Shown: positions 26,774 to 36,037, counted from the first letter of the stretch. The stretch is DNA of 64,000 bases from Melghirimyces algeriensis (GCF_900182565.1 NZ_FXTI01000001.1:372001-436000); one strand, 5' to 3'. The notes: generated by a model not told the origin, from the sequence alone. A program made the numbers and translations.

Positions 26774-26805
26774 AAAAAAAGACTGCCCTTTGCTTAAAGG
26801 ACAGT
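26774..26805 (-). terminator. Terminator after the choline symporter gene
   Basis: On the minus strand ACTGTCCTTT and AAAGGGCAGT pair perfectly (one G-U) around a four-base loop and are followed by CTTTTTTT. Confidence 0.8.
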
Positions 26806-26823
26806 TGGGGTCTTCCATACGAT

Positions 26824-28458
26824 TTAAATCTTCTTCATATTTTTTAATGGCAATGGAGGACATACGCGGGCAGTCAGCTTGGACACCACGTAAATGGTGA
26901 TCAAACTGGATACCATGGCCAGAGTACGGAAGGGGAAGAGTACCACTCCATCTTCTACCATGGGATAAGGGATCAGTTGCGGGATTCCCAGAACCGGTTC
27001 CCCACCCCCAAAGCGGAGAATAAAAGCAACAATTAATCCGGCAATGGACCCATATTTGTTTGCACCCTTAAAGAAAAGGGCCATGGTAAGTTGGGGAAAC
27101 AGAATACAGTAGACAAAATCACTGCTTAAAAACCATAATTCATAGACACTTTGTACATTGAGGGCGATCAGTGTTGCAGCGACACCCACGATAACAATGG
27201 ATCGTTTAATGGTTTTTTGCAGTTGTCTATTGGTTGCCTTGGGTCGAATCAATGGTCGGTAGACATTCCAGGATGCCATCGAAGAGGCGGACAGAACGGA
27301 AGAGTCCACCGAGGACATAACTGCTGCCGCCAAAGCACCGAGTCCCAATGCAGACAACCACTCTGGTGTCATATACCGAAGAACATAGGGAAGAATAATG
27401 GCAGAATTTTCTGTTTCTTGAACTCCAAGTGCAGACCAATCGGCAGTAAAACCGATCGCACCGATTAAAACTGCAGGTATGGCAGCGATGATGGCCCAAC
27501 CACCAGCCATAATGGATAACCACATGGCGGAACGCTCACTGCTTGCGGATAAGACACGCTGGAAGTAAACCTGCCAGGGAATTCCACCAAAAATCAGAAG
27601 CAGCGCATAATCCCACCAATTCCAGAAATACGGTCCCCAATCCGGGTCTTTCCAGCCATCCAAAGGTGGGATCAGTTGAGAATAATGATTCCCCATCTTT
27701 TCCATTCCGGTGGTGTATTCAGACCATACGGAATTCAGACCTCCTGCATCGCTTAAAATCAAGGGGACCAACAGATACAAACCGATGACAATAATTCCGA
27801 ATTGGAGCACATCGGTGTATGCAACAGACCAGAGTCCTCCTACGATGGTATAGGCGATGGCAATAGCGGCAGACAGGAGAATAGAGGTTGTGAAATCCAA
27901 CCCTAGAATTGTTCCAAAAGTGGTTCCCAAAGCGGTTAAGATGGCTCCACTCCAGAAAATTTCCCCCGCCAATGCTGGGATAAACAGAATACCTGTCAAT
28001 TTTTTCCCAAAGCGTGATTCCAGAGGATCCAACATGGTGGTGAACTGATAGCGACGCATTTTTCGGGCGTAAAAGATTCCGCCGATAATCAGGCTCAATG
28101 CATACCCCCAGGGAGCCTGAACCCAAACGAGACCGGAAGCGTAGGTGGACTCCGCTGTCCCGTTGATGTAACCACCGCCAACCCAGGTGGCTGCCATGGT
28201 GAACATCGAGATCCAGATCGGCATGCTGCGACCGGCCAGCATGGTGTCTCTCAGGTTGGTGCTTTTCTTTCCTGCGGTGACAGCGCCTACGTAATAGACA
28301 AGCGCATAGAAAGCCAACAGGAAAAAGACACCGCCCCACTGTATATCGCGCTCTGTGTATGCACTGTAAATGGCAATCAGAACGATGGTGAGAAACAGAC
28401 CGACCAGTCCCAGCCTGCCGGGGGTCCAAAAACGTTTATTATTTGTCGCATCATCCAT
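26824..28458 (-). CDS. Sodium:solute symporter, choline transporter (CHT1-like)
   Basis: The 544-residue product has 12-13 membrane segments and belongs to the sodium:solute symporter family. Two stretches, AATWVGGGYINGTAES (about residues 90-105) and MLDPLESRFGKKLTGILFIP, closely follow the high-affinity choline transporter group (animal SLC5A7/CHT1). VGGLWSVAYTDVLQ is also typical of that group. The gene lies 28 bases after gbsR on the same strand and opposite gbsAB, so choline uptake for betaine synthesis is a well-supported inference. B. subtilis uses ABC transporters (OpuB, OpuC) instead. Confidence 0.87.
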   Translation of the reverse strand: MDDATNNKRFWTPGRLGLVGLFLTIVLIAIYSAYTERDIQWGGVFFLLAFYALVYYVGAVTAGKKSTNLRDTMLAGRSMPIWISMFTMAATWVGGGYINGTAESTYASGLVWVQAPWGYALSLIIGGIFYARKMRRYQFTTMLDPLESRFGKKLTGILFIPALAGEIFWSGAILTALGTTFGTILGLDFTTSILLSAAIAIAYTIVGGLWSVAYTDVLQFGIIVIGLYLLVPLILSDAGGLNSVWSEYTTGMEKMGNHYSQLIPPLDGWKDPDWGPYFWNWWDYALLLIFGGIPWQVYFQRVLSASSERSAMWLSIMAGGWAIIAAIPAVLIGAIGFTADWSALGVQETENSAIILPYVLRYMTPEWLSALGLGALAAAVMSSVDSSVLSASSMASWNVYRPLIRPKATNRQLQKTIKRSIVIVGVAATLIALNVQSVYELWFLSSDFVYCILFPQLTMALFFKGANKYGSIAGLIVAFILRFGGGEPVLGIPQLIPYPMVEDGVVLFPFRTLAMVSSLITIYVVSKLTARVCPPLPLKNMKKI

Positions 28459-28486
28459 GAGTCTGCATCATCTCCTTTAAATGAAA

Positions 28487-29032
28487 TCATTCTTTCTGGT
28501 TGGGTATGGGAACGTGTTTGAAAATTTCCCCTGATTCAAAGGAATGGGCCAATTTTTCCAGCCAAGTGTAATAAAGCTGGGCCTGTTCCAATTTGCTCAG
28601 GTCACTTTCCACTTGCTCTTTTTCGTCTGGAGTCAATTCCGGGTCGTTTAACAGGTTGGTCAGGTTTTTCTCTGCTTTTTTCAATGTTTTTTGATTGAGT
28701 TCAATCTCTTTTTCCCACAGTTGGGAAAAGAAATCGACAAAAGAACGAAATTGATCATGTTCTGCCTCATACAGATCCTTTCGCACACCCTTTTGCCATT
28801 TTTTATGCACGAGTTTGAGTCGGGAAAGAGCCCGGACACCAGTACTCATACTGGTTTTGCTCATTCCGGTCAAACCCCTCATTTCATCGAGAGTCATAGG
28901 TTCGTCATGGAAAAACATAATTCCAAACAGACGACCCATGGAAGGACTTAAACCGTACATCTCCATGGTTTCAGCCAAGGATTCAATATAGTCCTGGCGG
29001 GCTTGTTCAATCTTCTCAGAAGACCCCATCAT
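28487..29032 (-). CDS. gbsR: GbsR-type choline-responsive repressor
   Basis: GbsR/MarR-like repressors sense choline and control betaine synthesis and choline uptake genes in Bacillus. The 181-residue product has a winged-helix region with PMTLDEMRGLTGMSKTSMST and VRALSRLKLVHKKWQKGVRK (residues about 48-90), then a long helical dimerisation tail. The ATG at 29032 follows TAGGAG by seven bases. It is divergent from gbsA with three palindromes between them, and heads a transcript with the choline symporter. The family match and context make the assignment firm. Confidence 0.88.
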   Translation of the reverse strand: MMGSSEKIEQARQDYIESLAETMEMYGLSPSMGRLFGIMFFHDEPMTLDEMRGLTGMSKTSMSTGVRALSRLKLVHKKWQKGVRKDLYEAEHDQFRSFVDFFSQLWEKEIELNQKTLKKAEKNLTNLLNDPELTPDEKEQVESDLSKLEQAQLYYTWLEKLAHSFESGEIFKHVPIPNQKE

Positions 29033-29070
29033 AATCACACTCCTAACCTAGTATCTCCTGTTTTTATATT

Positions 29071-29154
29071 TGCTAACATACCTCGGAATATGATCCTGAG
29101 ACGAAAAATTCGGTTTGTACAGATTTTACTGTACAGACATTGCATATGTTAGCA
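29071..29154. repeat. Inverted repeat bracketing the gbsR-gbsA control region
   Basis: TGCTAACATA (29071-29080) and TATGTTAGCA (29145-29154) are perfect complements 64 bases apart, on either side of the first operator-like palindrome. Its role, looped operator or coincidence, is not known. Confidence 0.45.
29117..29134. promoter_or_regulatory. Putative GbsR operator 1
   Basis: GTACAG-ATTTTA-CTGTAC is a perfect 6+6 inverted repeat with a six-base spacer, on the gbsR side of the divergent region. The same architecture occurs twice more near gbsA. Confidence 0.65.
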
Positions 29155-29221
29155 CAGTAAAATGAAATGTCAAATCGAACAGCATTGTTTTGGGAGAGGA
29201 AAAGAAAGAATAAAAGCGGGG

Positions 29222-29250
29222 TTGCAGGATATTAATGGTCATGTTATCGT
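29222..29250 (+). promoter_or_regulatory. Candidate gbsAB promoter
   Basis: TTGCAG (29222-29227) and TATCGT (29245-29250) have a 17-base spacer. The operators begin at the last base of the -10, so a bound repressor would sit across the start site and just downstream. Confidence 0.45.
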
Positions 29251-29285
29251 TACAGAAGAAACTGTTCGTACAGAAAAAACTGTAC
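29250..29285. promoter_or_regulatory. Putative tandem GbsR operators 2 and 3
   Basis: Two 18-bp sites abut exactly: TTACAG-AAGAAA-CTGTTC (29250-29267) and GTACAG-AAAAAA-CTGTAC (29268-29285). The second is identical in both arms to operator 1 and the first is a near copy. They lie 29 bases before the gbsA start. Confidence 0.65.
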
Positions 29286-29313
29286 AAAATTAACGGATGG
29301 GAGTGAGCAATCT

Positions 29314-30792
29314 TTGGAAGCGCATCGGATGTTTATCAACGGTGAATGGGTAAAGGCCCAGTCCGGCCAGACAAGAGAAATTATCAACCCATACAACCAA
29401 GAAGTGATTGCCGTCGTTCCCGAAGGCGGACGTGAAGATGCCAAGCGCGCCATTTCGGCCGCTCGAAGAGCTTTTGACCATGGAGAATGGCCTCATCTTC
29501 CCGCAGCGGAACGGGGAAAGAAGCTATTTCAGATCGCAGAACGAATTGATGCAAACAATGAAGAGCTTGCTCGTTTGGAAACGCTTGATACCGGTAAAAC
29601 ATTGGTGGAAAGCCGAGCCGATATGGAGGATATCGCCAATGTATTCCGCTATTTTGCAGGTCTGGCAGATAAAGACGGAGGAGAAACGCTAGAACCCCCG
29701 ATGGCAGATGCGATCAGTCAGGTGGTTCGGGAACCGGTCGGCGTCTGCGGTATGATTACCCCTTGGAATTATCCGCTTCTTCAAGCGGCCTGGAAGTTGG
29801 CTCCTGCAATTGCTGCCGGTTGCACGATGGTGTTGAAACCCAGCGAAATTACTCCGTTAACCTCCCTGAAAATCGCTGAAATCATGGAAGAAGTCGGCTT
29901 TCCTGAAGGAGTGGTCAATGTCGTGACCGGTGCAGGACCTACAGTGGGAGCTGAACTGTCGGAATCTGACCAAGTGGACTTGATTTCCTTTACCGGAGGG
30001 ATTGAAACCGGGAAGAAAATTATGCAGGCGGCTTCCGAAAATGTAAAAAAGATTGCTTTGGAATTGGGTGGAAAAAATCCAAATGTAATCTTTGCGGACA
30101 GTGATTTCGAAACCGCAGTGGACTATGCACTGAATGGAGTCTTTTTCCACGCGGGTCAGGTTTGCTCTGCCGGTGCCCGTTTGATTGTGGAAGAAAGTCT
30201 TCATGATCGATTGGTAGAAGAATTGCTCAATCGGGTGAAAAAGATTCAACTGGGTAATGGCATGGATGAATCGACTCAGATGGGTCCACTGATTTCAAAA
30301 GAGCATCGTGATAAAGTGGAAAGCTATATTGCCATTGGAAAGCAGGAAGGAGCGAAACTGCTGATCGGTGGCAAACGTCCGGATGCTGCTGAACTGAAGA
30401 ACGGATTCTTCGTGGAACCGACGATCTTCGACGGTTGTGATTCCAGTATGCGGATTGTACAAGAGGAAACGTTTGGTCCCATTTTGACGATCGAAACATT
30501 TAAGACGGAAGAGGAAGCGGTTCGTTTAGCCAATGACTCCATTTATGGCCTGGCCGGAGGGATCTGGACTCAGGATGTAAACCGTGCCCAGCGGGTCAGT
30601 CGGAAATTGCGTATGGGAACCGTTTGGATCAATGACTTCCATCCCTATTTCCCCCAAGCACCCTGGGGTGGCTATAAGCAGTCCGGAATCGGCAGAGAGT
30701 TGGGGAAAGCAGGACTGGAAGAGTATACGGAACAGAAACATATCTTCCAAAATTTGAACCCCCAACCCATGCACTGGTTTGGTCAGGATTAA
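29314..30792 (+). CDS. gbsA: Betaine-aldehyde dehydrogenase
   Basis: GbsA oxidises glycine betaine aldehyde to glycine betaine, an osmoprotectant. The 492-residue aldehyde dehydrogenase has the catalytic Glu in LELGGKNPN (about residue 250), and Cys in GQVCSAGARL (about 285). The start is TTG with GGGAGTGAG about eight bases upstream. gbsB follows after 26 bases, giving the complete two-enzyme choline oxidation pathway, and gbsR is divergent. This context distinguishes it from the other aldehyde dehydrogenase at 48 kb. Confidence 0.93.
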   Translation: MEAHRMFINGEWVKAQSGQTREIINPYNQEVIAVVPEGGREDAKRAISAARRAFDHGEWPHLPAAERGKKLFQIAERIDANNEELARLETLDTGKTLVESRADMEDIANVFRYFAGLADKDGGETLEPPMADAISQVVREPVGVCGMITPWNYPLLQAAWKLAPAIAAGCTMVLKPSEITPLTSLKIAEIMEEVGFPEGVVNVVTGAGPTVGAELSESDQVDLISFTGGIETGKKIMQAASENVKKIALELGGKNPNVIFADSDFETAVDYALNGVFFHAGQVCSAGARLIVEESLHDRLVEELLNRVKKIQLGNGMDESTQMGPLISKEHRDKVESYIAIGKQEGAKLLIGGKRPDAAELKNGFFVEPTIFDGCDSSMRIVQEETFGPILTIETFKTEEEAVRLANDSIYGLAGGIWTQDVNRAQRVSRKLRMGTVWINDFHPYFPQAPWGGYKQSGIGRELGKAGLEEYTEQKHIFQNLNPQPMHWFGQD

Positions 30793-30818
30793 TTGAAACG
30801 TTATAAAGGAGTGGATGA

Positions 30819-32024
30819 ATGATGATGCGGTTTGAGCAGATGATGGATCTGAAACAGTTTGTTATGCCCACCAAAGTGGTAACCGGAATCGGCGCCTCCA
30901 AACGGGCAACGGATGAAATTCGGGAGCTGGGCGTCAGCAAGGCAATGATTGTGACAGATAAAGGGATCTATCAGGCGGGAATTGTTGATCCGATTGCTAA
31001 GGCGTTGAAAGAGGCAGGTATCGATACCTTTATATTTAGTGACATTCAGGGTGAACCGGATACGGAGCTGGTAGCCAAAGGGAGTCGGATCTTTAAAGAA
31101 CAAAACTGTGATGGATTGATCGCTGTTGGCGGAGGAAGCTCCATGGATACAGCCAAAGCGATTGGTGTGGAAGCTGTCCATCCTGAACCATTGATCAACT
31201 ACGAAGCTTCAGAGAACGGAAAACCTCTGGAGAAAAGAATCCCGCCTTTGACAACCATTCCAACCACAGCCGGTACCGGTTCGGAAGTAACCCAATGGGC
31301 AGTGATCAAAGATCCGGTACGCGAAATCAAGTTTAATGTTGGAGGCCCCTTGATTCCTGCTCATTTGGCCATTATTGATCCGGAATTGCAACAAACCATG
31401 CCTCCGCATATTACTGCGGCCACCGGAGTGGATGCACTGTCTCATGCCATCGAGTGCTACACCATGCATCAATCGCAACCAATCACAGATGCAGTGGCAT
31501 TGTTGGCGATTGAATATGTAGCCAAATATATTCGCCGTGCCTATGCGAATGGAAATGACCTGGAAGCCCGGTATGGAATGGCTCAGGCAGCGATGCTGGC
31601 CGGTCTCTCCTATGGAAGTGACTCTGCTGGTGCTGCTCATGCGATGGCTCAAACGCTGGGTGGCATGGTTCCGGTGATGCACGGTCAATGCGTTTCTGCC
31701 ATGTTGCCAGCCGTCATGGAATACAACTGGATGGGCTGTCCGGACAAATTTGCCCGAATCGCTCAAGCGATGGGTGTGGATACCCAGGGAATGTCCACCG
31801 AAGAAGCAGCCAAAGCAGCTGTAATCGAGGTGGAAAGAATGGTGAACGAGTTGAATATTCCGACCTTGAAGGAACAGGGTGTGGACCCGGAACAAATTGA
31901 TCGCTATGCCCAGGCAGCCTATGATGATCCGCAAACGTTCGGAAATCCACGCATCATCAAGAGTGTGGAGGATTACAAGTGGATTTACCGGCGTTGCTTG
32001 GGATTGGAAAAATCCACAATATAA
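30819..32024 (+). CDS. gbsB: Iron-type alcohol dehydrogenase, choline dehydrogenase (GbsB)
   Basis: GbsB oxidises choline to betaine aldehyde with NAD. The 401-residue product belongs to the group III (iron) alcohol dehydrogenases. It has the NAD-binding GGGSSMDTAKA (about residue 104), the signature IPTTAGTGSEVT, metal-binding histidines in DALSHAIECYT and HAMAQTLGGM. It lies directly after gbsA in the same transcript and ends with a strong terminator. Confidence 0.93.
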   Translation: MMMRFEQMMDLKQFVMPTKVVTGIGASKRATDEIRELGVSKAMIVTDKGIYQAGIVDPIAKALKEAGIDTFIFSDIQGEPDTELVAKGSRIFKEQNCDGLIAVGGGSSMDTAKAIGVEAVHPEPLINYEASENGKPLEKRIPPLTTIPTTAGTGSEVTQWAVIKDPVREIKFNVGGPLIPAHLAIIDPELQQTMPPHITAATGVDALSHAIECYTMHQSQPITDAVALLAIEYVAKYIRRAYANGNDLEARYGMAQAAMLAGLSYGSDSAGAAHAMAQTLGGMVPVMHGQCVSAMLPAVMEYNWMGCPDKFARIAQAMGVDTQGMSTEEAAKAAVIEVERMVNELNIPTLKEQGVDPEQIDRYAQAAYDDPQTFGNPRIIKSVEDYKWIYRRCLGLEKSTI

Positions 32025-32033
32025 TATGGATAA

Positions 32034-32071
32034 AAATGATGCCGGCTCTATTGAGCTGGCATCATTTTTAA
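32034..32071 (+). terminator. Terminator after gbsAB
   Basis: AAAATGATGCC(GGCTC) pairs with GAGCTGGCATCATTTT around a four-base loop, ending in TTTTT. Confidence 0.9.
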
Positions 32072-32097
32072 TGATATACAGTTCTCGGCTCCTGCTG

Positions 32098-33120
32098 TCA
32101 TTGGATTTTTTTAATATGGATCACTTCCGATGGGCTGAGCGATTGTCCGTTGATGGTGATCTGGGCATGATCCGGTTCCCCAAGAAAAATCCATAAGTCC
32201 GTGGTGACGCTTTTTGGATGCGTAAACCGAAAGGGAGGATCTTCCTCATTCAGAGTGAGATCTTTTAAGTACCCTCCATCCTCATTTTCTTTGATTTGAA
32301 TCCAACACTTCCCTGTTGATGTCACTTCCAGCTCTAAATCCTGATTGTTTGTCAGTTCGTAGACGCTTTTTTTGTTGTCTCGATTGATTAAAGCCATTCC
32401 ACCGGGAGTGGAAGCATGGGTTGCTTGAACGGACCCCTTTTTTGTCTGTGCGGTATGATGATTGGCGGATGAATGATTACCGTTTCCCAGGATGCCACCT
32501 GTCCAGAGTCCTAGTGGGATCAGCAATAGGATTCCCGTGAGAATCGCCCAGATGGGCAACTTCTTTCGCAGCTTGCGGGTTTTTCGATAGGAATCCACTG
32601 AAGGGCTGGAGGAAAACTCAGGCTGTGGATGGGATTCCGGCAGTGAAGATTCCTCTTGTTCCAGGAAATCTTTCCAGTCATAATTTGGTAATGATTTTGA
32701 TGATGGGAAAGATTCCTGATCGGATGCATATTGGGGTTGGTTGTTGGGTGTTGCCGTCACAGAGCCGGTTGTATGTGGGATGCTTCCGCTCTGCTGGCTG
32801 AATTTGCTTTTTGGATGAGTTGCTTGTTTTCCTGTATCCATCCGGTTGGTTTCATTTTTGGAAGAGGGGAGGTTGTCCGTTGGGGTTTGTTCTGTTGCTC
32901 GGTATTGTTTTAAGAGCTTTGTTGGTTCCAAACCTACTTGGCTGGCATAAGAACGAAGATAGGAACGAACATAAAACGGACTGGGCAATTTTTCAAATTG
33001 TCCGTTTTCCAAAGCTGAGAGATCCGCACGGGAAATTCGAGTGAGATCCTGTAATTGATCCAGCGTTAACCCCGTATTCATCCGCGCTTCTTTCAACTGT
33101 TGACCGATCTGTTTCCACAA
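32098..33120 (-). CDS. RodZ-like helix-turn-helix membrane protein
   Basis: The 340-residue product has an N-terminal HTH_25 domain (IGQQLKEARMNTGLTLDQLQ, about residues 4-24), a basic Ser/Pro-rich linker, one membrane segment (LPIWAILTGILLLIPLGLW), and a C-terminal DUF4115-like beta domain that starts near residue 265. This matches the RodZ family, which links MreB to the membrane in rod-shaped bacteria. The TTG at 33120 follows GGAGGTGG closely; upstream frame sequence looks non-coding. Because a second, dedicated rodZ may exist elsewhere, I give no symbol. Confidence 0.8.
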   Translation of the reverse strand: MWKQIGQQLKEARMNTGLTLDQLQDLTRISRADLSALENGQFEKLPSPFYVRSYLRSYASQVGLEPTKLLKQYRATEQTPTDNLPSSKNETNRMDTGKQATHPKSKFSQQSGSIPHTTGSVTATPNNQPQYASDQESFPSSKSLPNYDWKDFLEQEESSLPESHPQPEFSSSPSVDSYRKTRKLRKKLPIWAILTGILLLIPLGLWTGGILGNGNHSSANHHTAQTKKGSVQATHASTPGGMALINRDNKKSVYELTNNQDLELEVTSTGKCWIQIKENEDGGYLKDLTLNEEDPPFRFTHPKSVTTDLWIFLGEPDHAQITINGQSLSPSEVIHIKKIQ

Positions 33121-33317
33121 TCCGACCACCTCCGATGACAATTCCCGACTGCATGTTATGTAAAAGGTTCCCGCAGATCGGAACGTTCTTTTTTCGGTCG
33201 GACATGTCCGTTGCCTATAAAGATAGCATGGAGATGTTGCCGAGAACAGGCGTTTCAATGTAAATATAGACAGAGTTTACAAAATATCAACAAAACCTTT
33301 ACTGTATTGTTTACAGC

Positions 33318-33350
33318 GAAAAGGGAATGCCTGAAAATGCATTCCCTTTC
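33318..33350 (-). terminator. Terminator after yqhG
   Basis: GAAAGGGAATGC and GCATTCCCTTTTC pair at the yqhG stop codon on the minus strand, with TTTTC following. Confidence 0.75.
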
Positions 33351-34203
33351 ATAGTGTGGAAGATGGATATTGTAACTGGATCGGTGGGCTGTCGAGATAG
33401 AAAAGCCCGGCGTTGACAACTTCCACCTCGACCTTTGGATGGTATTGACGGATGGTTTCTTGAACCCGTTGTTTCTTCTCTGTATGGAGTTCATCACTCA
33501 TACGCCATTCCTCCGGGTAATAAGCATCCAGTTGTTGCAGTTCTTGGTTGAGCTGTTCTTTCGCATTTTTGACCCAGGAAAGATCCTGTTGTTCGATATA
33601 TCCTTGCAGGTTATATTCCAATTCCCCCACTGCTTCAGGTACAGTCATCAGGGGAGGAAGAATATGGCGATGGGCAGGAAGCCGGGATGTCCACTTTCGA
33701 TTTCGAATTTGAGGGTAAAAATTTTCCACCAACTCACCACTACGAAGATGAATTCCCAGGCAAAGGATTTCATCTTTTTTCATATCGCAAATAAATGAGA
33801 CACGGTAATTGATTCCCAGCCATGGATCATACGGTTTGGAGGATGATCGCGCTCTGGCGGGAATGGTGGAATCTTCATACAGGCGAACGTATCGACCGTG
33901 TTTTTGCGCTGATTGCAACATCTGATAAAACCGGGGAGAGCCGTAACTCAATAGCTCTGCCTCGCCATTCTCTTGTTTTATTTCAGGCTCAAACGCCCAA
34001 TTGACTGTTATGGTTTGTGGTGGTAAGCCCATCTTTTCGACATACATCCAATAAAACGGCCGGTGAACTAAGTCCTGATCAGCTTCAATGGATAACTTTG
34101 CCGTTAATTGATGGGGAGTCTGTTTGATGATCTGACAGTTGTACGCATTCAGGTACCGTTCGGCAAATGCTTTAACTTGGTTGGGCTCCATCGATGAACA
34201 CAT
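33349..34203 (-). CDS. yqhG: YqhG family protein
   Basis: The 284-residue product resembles Bacillus YqhG, a conserved protein of unknown function that is always found beside the YqhH helicase and the glycine cleavage genes. It is rich in charged and aromatic residues, with PFYWMYVEKMGLPPQTITVNW and SYGSPRFYQMLQSAQKHGRY typical of the family. There is no membrane segment or known catalytic motif. Its start overlaps the helicase end by 32 bases, so the two are co-translated. An ATG at 34191 is an alternative start. Confidence 0.85.
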   Translation of the reverse strand: MCSSMEPNQVKAFAERYLNAYNCQIIKQTPHQLTAKLSIEADQDLVHRPFYWMYVEKMGLPPQTITVNWAFEPEIKQENGEAELLSYGSPRFYQMLQSAQKHGRYVRLYEDSTIPARARSSSKPYDPWLGINYRVSFICDMKKDEILCLGIHLRSGELVENFYPQIRNRKWTSRLPAHRHILPPLMTVPEAVGELEYNLQGYIEQQDLSWVKNAKEQLNQELQQLDAYYPEEWRMSDELHTEKKQRVQETIRQYHPKVEVEVVNAGLFYLDSPPIQLQYPSSTL

Positions 34204-35893
34204 CCATTTGATCTTGTTTCACTTTGGCTTCACGCCTTGCTTCATCAAAACTCTCTCCAATACGGTTAAGGCGATGGCGAATTTCATGGTCACTCTCCGA
34301 TTCCAGCATGATTTTCAGCAGGCTTTTTTCCATATCGCCCTCCGAACCCATTTCAGAGAGAATGGTTTCCAAATCGCCGATCACTGTCTGAAACAGGTTG
34401 ATTTTTTCATGGAGCAGCCAGAGAATATGTTCTTCTATGGTCTGTTGCGTGGCGAAATTGTATATGGTGACATCTTCTTTCTGTCCCAGTCGATGAACGC
34501 GTCCGATTCGTTGTTCTACACGCATGGGATTCCAGGGAAGGTCGTAGTTGATGATATGGTGGCAAAACTGGAGGTTGATTCCTTCTCCACCGGCTTCAGT
34601 GGCAACCATCACTTGTGCCCGGTTGCGAAATAATTGCATCATCCAATCTTTTTTGTTGCGGGCGAATCCACCTCGGTAGGGAACGGCAAGGATTCCGTTC
34701 GCTTGCAGATTGCGAAGAATCAAGTCCTGAGTGGCACGATATTCGGTGAATATAATGGTTTTTCCTTTGATGGAACGGACCAATTCAATTGCTTTTTCCA
34801 CTTTGGATTGTCGGTCCGTTTCACGGAGCAGGTTGACCAGATGATAAACGTTTGGTGGAAGGGTTTCTTGTCCATCCACTTCTTTTTTCAGGAGTTTAAA
34901 CAGGGTGAGAAATGCGGCATCTCGGCTGCTGCAGACTTCCCGCTGCAAGGTGATCAGGGACAACAGACTTTTCATGTGCCCGCCTTTTTGATACTGTTCT
35001 TTGATAAATTGGGTCACTCCTTCATACAGGCGCCGTTCTGCGGGAGAGAGAATAATCGGTACGGTTTCCACCTTGCGGCGGGTGAAGTGAATATGGCCAT
35101 CACTCCGTTTGTTCCGGATCATCACACGATGTACTTCTTTCCGGAGTTGGTCCTCATTTTTGGCTTTTCTTTTTCCAGCCACAAAGTGTGTGCTAAACGC
35201 TTGCTGTTGACCGAGGTGTCCCGGTTTTAACAATGTGACCAGGTTATACAGCTCAGCCAGTTCATTTTGGACAGGGGTGGCCGTTAATAGAAGAGCGTAC
35301 TTCTTTTGAATCTGATTGACAAACTGATAGTTTTTTGTTCGACGGTTTTTCAGTTTGTGCGCTTCATCCACAATCAGTATGTCGTAGTGGTGCTTTAATA
35401 CATGAGAGCGATGTGGGTCCCGTTTGGCTGTATCAATGGAAGCGACAAGGATATTGTATTTGTCCCACATCCATTCTTTCTTCTGGGCAACGGCCGGGAT
35501 TTGAAATTTTTGATTCAATTCCCGTGTCCATTGCAGGACAAGGGAAGAGGGTACAAGAATCAAAGCATTTTTGACCAGTCCACGGATCAAGTATTCTTTT
35601 AGAATCAGTCCGGCTTCGATGGTTTTTCCCAAACCTACTTCATCCGCCAAGATGGCACGGCCCCGCATTTCTGTCAAAACCCGCCGTGCAGTCTCCACCT
35701 GATGGGGCAAAGGGTGAAAGTCTTGAAGGTGTTCTAGACTCTGAAGGGTGTCAAAGTCAGGTATCATTTGGGTCTTAGCGGCTTCCAGAGCCAGTTCAAA
35801 GCGTTCCCAGCTTGTCCAACCACGATCGCTTTCCATGTGTTTTTGAAAATCGTTTAACCAACGTCGATCCATTCGAATGGGAACCGTCTCCAT
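34172..35893 (-). CDS. yqhH: SNF2-type helicase YqhH
   Basis: This 573-residue protein is a SNF2/Rad54-type ATPase. It has motif I in ADEVGLGKTIEAGLIL (about residue 81), motif Ia/II with VDEAHKLKNR (DEAH), the C-terminal helicase half with EAGGEGINLQFCH, and motif VI RIGRVHRLGQ. Such proteins translocate on DNA or displace bound proteins and are linked to transcription-coupled processes. It is divergent from the glycine cleavage operon as in Bacillus. GGAGGTGTGACTGG precedes the ATG. Cellular role not established. Confidence 0.88.
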   Translation of the reverse strand: METVPIRMDRRWLNDFQKHMESDRGWTSWERFELALEAAKTQMIPDFDTLQSLEHLQDFHPLPHQVETARRVLTEMRGRAILADEVGLGKTIEAGLILKEYLIRGLVKNALILVPSSLVLQWTRELNQKFQIPAVAQKKEWMWDKYNILVASIDTAKRDPHRSHVLKHHYDILIVDEAHKLKNRRTKNYQFVNQIQKKYALLLTATPVQNELAELYNLVTLLKPGHLGQQQAFSTHFVAGKRKAKNEDQLRKEVHRVMIRNKRSDGHIHFTRRKVETVPIILSPAERRLYEGVTQFIKEQYQKGGHMKSLLSLITLQREVCSSRDAAFLTLFKLLKKEVDGQETLPPNVYHLVNLLRETDRQSKVEKAIELVRSIKGKTIIFTEYRATQDLILRNLQANGILAVPYRGGFARNKKDWMMQLFRNRAQVMVATEAGGEGINLQFCHHIINYDLPWNPMRVEQRIGRVHRLGQKEDVTIYNFATQQTIEEHILWLLHEKINLFQTVIGDLETILSEMGSEGDMEKSLLKIMLESESDHEIRHRLNRIGESFDEARREAKVKQDQMDVFIDGAQPS

Positions 35894-36037
35894 CCAGTCA
35901 CACCTCCGACAACGGTGTACGTTCCCGATTAGTATGGTGGAGAATTTACTTTATTATGTAAATGCAAAGAAGCTATCGTAATAGAACAAGAATTGTGGCA
36001 CAATAAAGGTGATTACCCTGATACCGGAACGGTTGAA

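Noticed and set aside
26687..26863. Longer start of the small gene after the choline symporter
   Set aside because: It would translate through a clear rho-independent terminator and overlap the symporter end; the ATG at 26686 has a proper ribosome binding site.
27719..28429. 236-residue minus-strand frame overlapping the choline symporter
   Set aside because: It is an alternative frame of the symporter gene with an Arg/His-rich, non-protein-like composition.
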